A DNA stretch of 5,201 nucleotides from positions 1-5,201 of the forward strand of contig JANYAB010000632.1 of assembly GCA_025355225.1 (NCBI GenBank). The letters run 5' to 3'. The position numbers and the translations under genes are program-made. The notes beneath the pieces are model-generated. The model was not told the DNA's origin. It did not search any database and was given only the letters and a program-made list of their open reading frames with translations. This document shows, piece by piece, positions 1 through 4,043 of the stretch; the first letter of the stretch is position 1, and the number at the start of each line of letters is the position of its first letter. This stretch comes from Bacteroidota bacterium. Its GTDB lineage: Bacteria > Bacteroidota > Bacteroidia > Sphingobacteriales > Sphingobacteriaceae.

Positions 1-406
1 CAACAGGCTTTAGCTTATAAAATTGTATCATCAAAGCAATAACGAGTGCATAAGGCAACCACAAGTATAGGGTATATAAATCAATATTTCGCTTGTAAAT
101 ATCTAACCCGATCATTAAAGCAGCGTTAGCAATCTCCGCAATAAGTAATAATATTAGCTTGGTTTTTCTATCAGTCCATTGTTTAAGAATAAGAATATAC
201 AAGCTGTAACAAACAATAATAAAGGGAATAAATGAGTATGCCAATCCATAACCCACCAAAGCAAAATAAAACCATGTATAATCTGCGAAAGGTTCATGAT
301 AACCCGTTACATTGAATATCGTAGTCAATAAACATAATGCTAATGGAGTAATTATAGCAGTAGTTAACCACACCTTTAAGGAATAAATGATTGCAAGCTT
401 AATCAT
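1..406 (-). CDS. Multi-pass membrane protein, C-terminus beyond the window
   Basis: I do not recognise this family. Reading from an ATG at 406, the frame stays open for 135 codons and runs off the left edge, so the C-terminus is missing. The product is very hydrophobic. Four probable membrane helices lie at about residues 8-31, 46-73, 83-99 and 110-127. A short polar loop (KQWTDRKTK) separates helices 2 and 3, and YKRNID separates 3 and 4. No catalytic motif is visible. The start follows an AT-rich leader with no Shine-Dalgarno. It lies 15 bases past the terminator hairpin of the gene before it, and I found no TAnnTTTG promoter in between, so its transcription is unexplained. The segment is markedly AT-rich compared with the mobilisation genes, which fits cargo or host flank. 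The reading frame is solid; the function is unknown. Confidence 0.7.
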   Translation of the reverse strand, partial: MIKLAIIYSLKVWLTTAIITPLALCLLTTIFNVTGYHEPFADYTWFYFALVGYGLAYSFIPFIIVCYSLYILILKQWTDRKTKLILLLIAEIANAALMIGLDIYKRNIDLYTLYLWLPYALVIALMIQFYKLKPV

Positions 407-421
407 ATAGTAAATAAAATA

Positions 422-451
422 AAAAGGCCGGATTTGAATATCCAGCCTTTT
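422..451 (-). terminator. Rho-independent terminator after the 54-residue gene
   Basis: A 12-bp stem (422-433 with 440-451) encloses a 6-base loop. One pair is a C/A mismatch if read on the plus strand but a G-U wobble in a minus-strand RNA, so the hairpin is fully paired only in that direction. On the minus strand it is followed by a T-rich tail (TTTTTATTTTATTT). It begins 21 bases after the stop codon of the 54-residue gene, as expected for its terminator. Confidence 0.85.
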
Positions 452-472
452 CACATATCATTCTCAAATACT

Positions 473-637
473 TTATTTCTTTTTTTGACCAGGCAAACCT
501 ACCCTTTGAATGGTTTGTGTAGCTTCCTCTAATTTTTTAATAAAGAACGGCTCATTGGCGTGACTTTTAACGTTATCGCTAACGATCCCCGGGCCAAAAC
601 CTTTTATAGTTTTTAATTTTTTTTCTACAGTAGGCAT
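473..637 (-). CDS. Small basic protein (54 aa) paired with the DUF6934-like gene
   Basis: This is a 54-codon frame from ATG at 637 to TAA at 473. The product is lysine-rich. It has a probably flexible N-terminus with a GFGPG stretch, then a likely helix beginning PFFIKKLEEATQ, then a GLPGQKKK tail. I know no named domain for it. From memory, short proteins with a similar PFF-KK-EEA ... GLP pattern sit beside DUF6934 genes in other Bacteroidota, but I cannot verify this here. Signs that it is real are an exact promoter (664-695), a strong Shine-Dalgarno (643-649) and a terminator (422-451). It starts 39 bases after the DUF6934-like stop. An in-frame ATG at 652 would add MKGVS, but it would leave a leader of only a few bases and place the Shine-Dalgarno inside the gene, so I prefer 637. 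An antitoxin-like or regulatory role is inference only. Confidence 0.75.
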   Translation of the reverse strand: MPTVEKKLKTIKGFGPGIVSDNVKSHANEPFFIKKLEEATQTIQRVGLPGQKKK

Positions 638-642
638 ACTTA

Positions 643-649
643 CTCCTTT
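643..649 (-). promoter_or_regulatory. Strong Shine-Dalgarno of the 54-residue gene
   Basis: On the minus strand AAAGGAG lies 5 bases before the ATG at 637. Bacteroidota genes usually lack such a site, and I see no comparable one in front of the other genes here. It decides in favour of the start at 637 over the in-frame ATG at 652. Confidence 0.7.
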
Positions 650-663
650 CATATCGTAATATT

Positions 664-695
664 CAAATATAATTAATTACTTCTGTTTTACCAAA
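664..695 (-). promoter_or_regulatory. Consensus Bacteroidota promoter for the 54-residue gene
   Basis: On the minus strand TTTG (692-695) is followed after exactly 20 bases by TATATTTG (664-671), a full match to the Bacteroidota -33 TTTG and -7 TAnnTTTG elements. The -33 element lies inside the last codons of the DUF6934-like gene, and the -7 element lies just past its stop codon. Transcription would begin near 655-660 and give the small gene a short leader carrying its Shine-Dalgarno. The small gene can therefore be expressed without its upstream partner. Confidence 0.75.
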
Positions 696-1126
696 AACGC
701 CTCATAATTGATAGTGTTAGGCCTAAACACATGCCAAGCATCATCTTTTAATCCATACACATCAAAATCCTTGCTAATTTCCTCCCATAAACCCGCTATA
801 CCCATTTGATATAGTCTGGTACGTGTAGTAGTACTACCCTTAGCGTAAATATAATGGTTGCCATAATGGTTACAAAACTCAATAATAGTGTTCGCCACCG
901 TAGCCAAAACTACCTCCCTGTCTTCGTTATTACTAACCACAATATCATCTGTCTCTCCTGAGTGTGGGTCTTGATCACCAAAACCTAAATTATAAATTGG
1001 CGGTTCTGAATTAGGGATTTTTGTAAACATGACAATCTTTTTAATCCGTCCTTTAGGCCCGTCACTATAAAATTCATAGTCTTGAAAGTCATTACTGTTA
1101 ATATATGGATAGCGTTCTAAATTCAT
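677..1126 (-). CDS. DUF6934-like protein
   Basis: This 149-residue soluble protein resembles, from memory, the Bacteroidota family named DUF6934, whose members are about this length. The features I recall as typical are the N-terminal MNLERYPY, EFYSDGPKGRIKK (about 18-30), YNLGFGD (45-51), SNNEDREVVLATVANTI (65-81), YIYAKGSTTTRTRLYQMGI (92-110) and the C-terminal INYEAFLVK (139-147). The KGST-TRTRLY segment is the most conserved-looking part, but no catalytic role is established to my knowledge. It has no signal peptide or membrane helix. The start ATG at 1126 has no Shine-Dalgarno and lies 28 bases after a TACTTTTG element. A 54-residue gene with its own promoter follows at once, suggesting a two-gene cassette. 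The gene's AT-rich composition sets it apart from the mobilisation genes upstream and supports a cargo role. The family call is fairly confident; the function is unknown. Confidence 0.8.
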   Translation of the reverse strand: MNLERYPYINSNDFQDYEFYSDGPKGRIKKIVMFTKIPNSEPPIYNLGFGDQDPHSGETDDIVVSNNEDREVVLATVANTIIEFCNHYGNHYIYAKGSTTTRTRLYQMGIAGLWEEISKDFDVYGLKDDAWHVFRPNTINYEAFLVKQK

Positions 1127-1154
1127 GGTATCGTATTCAGGAATAAAACAATTT

Positions 1155-1162
1155 CAAAAGTA
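1155..1162 (-). promoter_or_regulatory. Candidate -7 element for the DUF6934-like gene
   Basis: TACTTTTG on the minus strand matches TAnnTTTG exactly. It lies just after the stop codon of the membrane protein gene and 28 bases before the DUF6934-like ATG. The expected -33 TTTG is absent about 20 bases upstream (CAAA is found there), so this is a half-supported promoter. Confidence 0.4.
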
Positions 1163-1166
1163 ATAA

Positions 1167-1802
1167 TTACCTGGCTCGTTTCTTTGTAACCGTTTCTTCG
1201 CCCCTTAATTTTTTAAGCTTATCATTTGCTAACTTACTTTCCTCTGCGGCCTGTTTTGCTTCAAATGCCGCTTCTGACATCGTTTGCTGTTCATCAATAT
1301 TAGCCTTTGCCTTTTTAATATAAAAGTCGGCATTGTCGGTATAGGCGCTATCAATAAATTTCGCAACATCAGGGTAAAAGCCTCGCAGTATAAGGAACTT
1401 ATTTGTTTCGTCAGCTCTACGGCTATTTTCAATCACTAAGCTTATTGAAATCGCGAGCATAACGGCAACTGCAAGCCCTAAACCTAAAATTGTCCTGATA
1501 ACAAATTTCGATTTGGTATCAAACTGAACATTATACTTGACTGGTATCTCTTTAGGGATCGCATTAATCTTTTCATCAAATCCATTCAGTTGTTTATCAA
1601 AGCGATCTAACTGCTTGGTGTTTTCCAATGTTCGCATGTCGGCTATTGCTGTTACCTTAGTTTCCAATTCCTCAACTTTAGACGGCAGGGCAGCTAAATT
1701 AAGTTCCTCAATTTTGGACTGTCTTTTTTCGAGGTTTGTAACCTTTTTAACTATGCTGTCTATAATTTCCTGCTGTACGTTATTTTCTTCGTGGTTTTCC
1801 AT
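1167..1802 (-). CDS. Coiled-coil single-pass membrane protein of the mobilisation operon
   Basis: This is a 211-residue protein with three parts. An N-terminal charged, heptad-like region (about 14-82) has alternating hydrophobic and E/K residues and looks like a coiled coil. A single strongly hydrophobic helix follows (about 101-124, core ILGLGLAVAVMLAISISLVI). The C-terminal part (125-211) ends in an Ala/Glu/Lys-rich helix and a basic KKLRGEETVTKKRAR tail. There is no signal peptide, so the membrane helix itself would anchor the protein. It starts 38 bases after the relaxase stop with no visible terminator between, so it is probably co-transcribed with mobC and the relaxase. I do not recognise a named family. 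From memory, coiled-coil membrane proteins often follow the relaxase in Bacteroidota elements and could link the relaxosome to the membrane or coupling protein. That role is inference from position and topology. Confidence 0.75.
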   Translation of the reverse strand: MENHEENNVQQEIIDSIVKKVTNLEKRQSKIEELNLAALPSKVEELETKVTAIADMRTLENTKQLDRFDKQLNGFDEKINAIPKEIPVKYNVQFDTKSKFVIRTILGLGLAVAVMLAISISLVIENSRRADETNKFLILRGFYPDVAKFIDSAYTDNADFYIKKAKANIDEQQTMSEAAFEAKQAAEESKLANDKLKKLRGEETVTKKRAR

Positions 1803-1840
1803 GTCTTTAATAATTTTTGTTGTTCATAATTTGGTTAATT

Positions 1841-2809
1841 CTACCTGCTAATGCCCCGACTTTGATCTTGCTCCTCACCCTTTCTTTTTTTGCGCCTGTA
1901 AGCGTCATCGGGTTCGGGGGTAATGCCTCCGGGCAACTGTTCAATTAATTGTAAAGCCCCCTGCAAAAAATTGGTCTGCGGCTCGTTGTGAATGATGGTT
2001 GGCTGTTTACCCTGTCGTTCATCAATCGCCTGCCTTAACTGGTCTGCCAAACTCAATGGCTTTGCCTGGGTTTGCTGCTGTGCCTGCTCCTGTATAGCTT
2101 TACTCAATTTGCCATAGCTTAAACTTCGGTCAATTTCCGAACCTTTAAATTTATACTTGCCCTTACTGAAGCTGATACCCTGTATTTCCAACGTGCCACT
2201 TTTGTATTTGAATTGCATACCGATGCCCTGCTTAGCCAATTCGTGTTTGAGTTGAACCATATTGCTCACTTTTTTACTAACCTCTTTTATGGTGTCGTGC
2301 AACTCATATTTCAGCTTGTCGATCCCTTTTAGTTGCGGACGATTAACTTTTTGCTTGCCCTGTCCGATGTGCATTCCGTGCTTTAAGGTTAGGTCTTTAC
2401 TGATCTTTATATTTTTCAGATGCTGGAAATTGTCGGCTATCGTCTTGCCATTATTATTTACCCGGTTATAAACGATGTGTATATGCGGATGCTCCTTGTC
2501 CTTGTGCTTGACAATCAAAACTTGTGTGTCCTGTATTTTCATTCTTTGCAGGTACTCTTTGGCAATGCTTACCATTTTTTCATCGTTCAGCTTTTCCTTG
2601 TCCTCCGGACTCCAACTTAAAGCAATGTGTCCGACTGCCTGACCTAAACCAGGGTTCATTTTCCGTTGCATGTTAAAATCATCTATGGTGTGCGCAATCT
2701 TATCAATGCGCACACCATCCGCATACAGTATGCCCGCATCTTTTTTCAGAACGTTATATTCGATAACGCCTCCAAAGCTTTTGCCCGGTTTAGGTATCTT
2801 TCCGATCAT
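1841..2809 (-). CDS. Relaxase / mobilisation nuclease (MOBP-like)
   Basis: This DNA strand transferase of 322 residues should nick one strand at the origin of transfer and stay bound to the 5' end through a tyrosine. Motif III is very clear: H102-x-D104 followed by H109-x-H111 and N115-R116 (HKDKEHPHIHIVYNR), the metal-binding pattern of MOBP relaxases (Pfam Relaxase). Tyr18 in GGVIEYNV is the best candidate for the catalytic tyrosine, and GHIALSWSPED (60-70) fits the conserved strand after motif I. The nuclease domain ends by about residue 150. It is followed by a region rich in basic residues (150-240), a Gln-rich linker and a basic RRKKRKGEEQ tail. The length suits the short Bacteroidota relaxases that lack a helicase or primase domain. 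The ATG at 2809 lies inside mobC with a 20-base overlap, implying translational coupling. No frameshift or missing key residue is seen, so the protein is probably active. Confidence 0.95.
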   Translation of the reverse strand: MIGKIPKPGKSFGGVIEYNVLKKDAGILYADGVRIDKIAHTIDDFNMQRKMNPGLGQAVGHIALSWSPEDKEKLNDEKMVSIAKEYLQRMKIQDTQVLIVKHKDKEHPHIHIVYNRVNNNGKTIADNFQHLKNIKISKDLTLKHGMHIGQGKQKVNRPQLKGIDKLKYELHDTIKEVSKKVSNMVQLKHELAKQGIGMQFKYKSGTLEIQGISFSKGKYKFKGSEIDRSLSYGKLSKAIQEQAQQQTQAKPLSLADQLRQAIDERQGKQPTIIHNEPQTNFLQGALQLIEQLPGGITPEPDDAYRRKKRKGEEQDQSRGISR

Positions 2810-3188
2810 CGCTATTGAAGTATTTTAATGCCTGGTCAATTTCTATCATCAGCCCATCACATTTACGGACAACCGTTAAAAGGCCGTCCCGGTGCGCCAG
2901 TTTGGTCAACTGGTTTAGGTTGTTTGCCATGCCTGCCAGCATCCGCATGATCTGTAAATCCTCCGGCTTTAACCGGGCGATTACTCGCGCCGCTTTAGCT
3001 GCCGCCCTAAACCAATCACTTATTCTCATTCCCGCTTCTTTGGCTCTTGCACCTATCATAAAATGCTCGGTGGCGGTTAGCCTGACCTTGACTTGTACCT
3101 CCCGCCTGACATTAATTTTCGGCCTGCCACCCTTATGTTTCGACTTGCCTGTAGTTGGCCTGTCTGCTGTTTTTACTTCTGCTTCCAT
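2790..3188 (-). CDS. mobC: Relaxosome accessory protein MobC
   Basis: This 132-residue protein belongs to the bacterial mobilisation protein MobC family. These proteins bind the origin of transfer and help melt DNA around the nick site for the relaxase. The N-terminus is basic (KSKHKGGRPKINVRRE, about 15-30). It leads into a probable ribbon-helix-helix DNA-binding segment: strand VQVKVRLT (31-38), then helices EHFMIGARAKEAG (41-53) and ISDWFRAAAKAAR (56-68). The family signature follows at 83-97: MLAGMANNLNQLTKL, with the Asn-Asn-x-Asn-Gln core. The ATG at 3188 follows the hairpin-rich region with no nearby Shine-Dalgarno and no TAnnTTTG promoter that I could find. The last 20 bases overlap the relaxase start, so the two proteins should be made together. 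An upstream sequence AAGGA lies about 14 bases before the ATG, further away than usual. Confidence 0.93.
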   Translation of the reverse strand: MEAEVKTADRPTTGKSKHKGGRPKINVRREVQVKVRLTATEHFMIGARAKEAGMRISDWFRAAAKAARVIARLKPEDLQIMRMLAGMANNLNQLTKLAHRDGLLTVVRKCDGLMIEIDQALKYFNSDDRKDT

Positions 3189-3254
3189 ACGCTTTTAGCT
3201 ATCCTTTTCAAGCTGTTTTTTCTTCGTCCTCTTTTTGAAACCAACGGGCGCAAA

Positions 3255-3321
3255 AAGCAAGTTTGCCGTTCAGCCGTAGGCTGCAACGGAGTTTTTGGGT
3301 ACCAAAAACACAAACTTGCTT
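3255..3321. repeat. Nested inverted repeats forming a three-way junction
   Basis: An 11-bp perfect outer stem (3255-3265 with 3311-3321) encloses two hairpins back to back. The first pairs 3266-3275 with 3279-3283 and 3285-3289, a 10-bp stem with one bulged C at 3284 and loop GTA. The second pairs 3291-3298 with 3302-3309, an 8-bp stem, also with loop GTA. Only A3290 and A3310 are left at the junction, so 58 of 67 bases are paired. The fold is possible for either DNA strand or for a minus-strand RNA in the mobC leader. Confidence 0.85.
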
Positions 3322-3323
3322 CT

Positions 3324-3361
3324 TATCGGCAAATGCCTTTGTTAACGGCCTCCGGCCGATA
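3324..3361. repeat. Inverted repeat with competing inner hairpin
   Basis: TATCGGC (3324-3330) and GCCGATA (3355-3361) form a perfect 7-bp inverted repeat. A competing 5-bp hairpin, CGGCC (3346-3350) with GGCCG (3354-3358) and loop TCC, shares the right arm, so the two cannot form together. A small TATAG-ACAA-CTATA hairpin follows at 3360-3373. Confidence 0.55.
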
Positions 3362-3372
3362 TAGACAACTAT

Positions 3373-3399
3373 ACAGCTATACCACAAGCGGTATGCTGT
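3373..3399. repeat. oriT-like inverted repeat
   Basis: ACAGC-T-ATACC (3373-3383) pairs with GGTAT-GCTGT (3390-3399) as a 10-bp stem with one bulged T and a 6-base ACAAGC loop. An imperfect repeat of this size beside a nick site is the usual binding target of a MOBP relaxase, which makes this the best relaxase-site candidate. An alternative pairing, AGCGG (3387-3391) with CCGCT (3401-3405), overlaps it. Confidence 0.6.
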
Positions 3400-3412
3400 G
3401 CCGCTCTTTTTA

Positions 3413-3436
3413 CCAAAGCTTTGCTTTGGCTTCGCC
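3413..3436. repeat. Short-loop hairpin and first GCGAAGC mini-hairpin
   Basis: CCAAAGC (3413-3419) and GCTTTGG (3423-3429) form a perfect 7-bp stem with loop TTT. Overlapping its right arm, the minus strand of 3428-3436 reads GGC-GAA-GCC, which contains the heptamer GCGAAGC known to fold into an unusually stable DNA mini-hairpin. Confidence 0.65.
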
Positions 3437-3445
3437 CGTTTTCTT

Positions 3446-3464
3446 TCCGATGCTTCGCATCGGA
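3446..3464. repeat. Perfect 8-bp hairpin with GAA loop (second GCGAAGC)
   Basis: TCCGATGC (3446-3453) pairs perfectly with GCATCGGA (3457-3464) around a 3-base loop. The loop is TTC on the plus strand and GAA on the minus strand, where the tip is again GCGAAGC. It would be strongly favoured when the minus strand is single. Confidence 0.75.
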
Positions 3465-3489
3465 GCTGCCTTTTTTCCCTCACTTATTA

Positions 3490-3540
3490 TTGTCGCCCAA
3501 TAGCCCTTTAAGGGCCTTTTGATCGTCTGTAACGCGACAA
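3490..3540. repeat. Spaced inverted repeat enclosing a small hairpin
   Basis: TTGTCGC (3490-3496) and GCGACAA (3534-3540) form a perfect 7-bp inverted repeat 37 bases apart. Between them GCCCT (3503-3507) and AGGGC (3511-3515) form a hairpin with loop TTA, followed on the plus strand by CTTTTGAT. Protein-binding arms or a further part of the oriT structure are both possible. Confidence 0.5.
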
Positions 3541-3593
3541 AGCCAACATCAAGGCTCCGGGCAAATACAGTGAATGCCATCCTTGTCATGCCC

Positions 3594-3944
3594 TTAAAAT
3601 GCTTTAGCTTTTTTACTGTTGGTTGTCAGATGCAACAACGCTTCTTCACCGATCTCATCCGCCGTTTTCTTTCGGCCTGATTTGATCCATTCGGTGAGTT
3701 CAGAACGATAGAAATACAGGCGCTTCCCGCGTTTATTAACAGGGATTTCTTTACGGCATACTTTGCTATAAACGGTAGGGACGGCCAGGTCTAAAAATTT
3801 GGCCGCTTTTGTGATGGGCATTAGTTCTTCCTGATCCGGTGATTGTTCTTGCCGCTTAAGTAAAAGTTGTTCTATGTTGTCCAGCTTTTCTTGCATCTTC
3901 GTTACCGCCTCGGGTAACTGGTCAAATGTGAGTGTATCTTTCAT
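3594..3944 (-). CDS. Helix-turn-helix protein, excisionase/MerR-like
   Basis: This small DNA-binding protein of 116 residues is of the HTH_17 (excisionase-like) class common on Bacteroidota mobile elements. An N-terminal helix with heptad-like spacing (about 8-32, AVTKMQEKLDNIEQLLLKR) may dimerise. The winged helix-turn-helix spans about 42-92: MPITKAAKFLDLAVPTVYSKVCRKEIPVNK, then the wing RGKRLYFYRSELTEWI. The pattern of an L/I-T-K-A-A start, PTVY in the recognition helix and a K-R-Y-F-R-SEL-WI ending is typical. A polar, lysine-rich tail follows. The ATG at 3944 lies 26 bases downstream of a weak promoter (3970-4001) flanked by interleaved palindromes, so autoregulation is plausible. Family members act as excision factors or regulators of element transfer; which role applies cannot be read from the sequence. 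It faces the 369-residue gene upstream and the probable oriT downstream. Confidence 0.85.
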   Translation of the reverse strand: MKDTLTFDQLPEAVTKMQEKLDNIEQLLLKRQEQSPDQEELMPITKAAKFLDLAVPTVYSKVCRKEIPVNKRGKRLYFYRSELTEWIKSGRKKTADEIGEEALLHLTTNSKKAKAF

Positions 3945-3969
3945 TGCGCATTAATTTTGTTTAATGCTG

Positions 3970-4001
3970 CAATGGTAGGGGCTTGTTTTGCAGGGTTACA
4001 A
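3970..4001 (-). promoter_or_regulatory. Candidate promoter of the helix-turn-helix gene
   Basis: On the minus strand TTG (3999-4001) is followed after 21 bases by TACCATTG (3970-3977), which has one mismatch to TAnnTTTG. Its -33 part touches the left arm of the palindrome cluster at 3990-4030, so a protein bound there would block it. The match is imperfect. Confidence 0.35.
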
Positions 4002-4030
4002 GAGGGTAAGCAGTAACCCTGCGCTTACCC
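3990..4030. repeat. Interleaved palindromes (operator or pseudoknot)
   Basis: Two perfect inverted repeats interlock in the order A-B-A'-B'. A is GCAGGGTTAC (3990-3999) with GTAACCCTGC (4013-4022). B is GGGTAAGC (4004-4011) with GCTTACCC (4023-4030). Both cannot form as simple hairpins at once, but the order is that of a pseudoknot. The half-sites resemble each other (GGGTTAC, GGGTAAG). The cluster lies just past the stop of the 369-residue gene and upstream of the helix-turn-helix gene. No T-run follows, so it is not an ordinary terminator. Confidence 0.65.
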
Positions 4031-4043
4031 CCTCATTTTTTTG

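Larger units (their letters stand above)
3189..3593. other. Gene-free, hairpin-rich region; probable origin of transfer (oriT)
   Basis: About 400 bases between the helix-turn-helix gene and mobC hold no convincing gene but at least six inverted repeats, listed separately. A DNA stretch rich in inverted repeats directly before mobC and relaxase is where oriT is normally found. The central repeat at 3373-3399 is the most oriT-like. On the plus strand CATCCTTG at 3578-3585 resembles the MOBP nick consensus YATCCTG/Y with an extra T, and TATCCTT at 3200-3206 is a second weak match, so the nick position is uncertain. A 91-codon frame (3483-3208, GTG start) crosses the region. Its codons are dictated by the hairpins, and I do not treat it as a gene. 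Origin function is inferred from position and structure. Confidence 0.6.

Noticed and set aside
905..912. TAGTTTTG, a TAnnTTTG match on the minus strand inside the DUF6934-like gene
   Set aside because: There is no TTTG about 20 bases upstream and no gene start shortly downstream, so it is probably chance.
1229..1432. A 67-codon frame inside the coiled-coil membrane protein gene
   Set aside because: It is an out-of-frame same-strand shadow; the larger frame has a clear membrane helix and operon position.
2262..2620. Two short plus-strand frames opposite the relaxase
   Set aside because: Both lie antisense to the catalytic part of the relaxase and show no protein features of their own.
2815..3198. 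A 127-codon plus-strand frame
   Set aside because: It is the antisense shadow of mobC, whose family signature settles the strand.
3255..3321. A rho-independent terminator in the mobC leader
   Set aside because: On the minus strand the outer stem is followed by only a few T bases before GCG, too short for a good terminator, although attenuation cannot be excluded.
3208..3483. A 91-codon minus-strand frame before mobC
   Set aside because: It starts with GTG, is crossed by almost every hairpin of the probable oriT, and encodes an Arg/Lys/Cys-rich product with no domain pattern. The hairpins explain its composition. Conservation of protein sequence in relatives would be needed to revive it.
3093..3503. 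A 136-codon plus-strand frame
   Set aside because: It runs antisense to mobC and through the hairpin region, has a phenylalanine-rich shadow composition and no supporting promoter or domain.
3503..3520. A plus-strand terminator after GCCCT...AGGGC
   Set aside because: The stem is only 5 bp, the T-run is short, and no plus-strand gene ends nearby.
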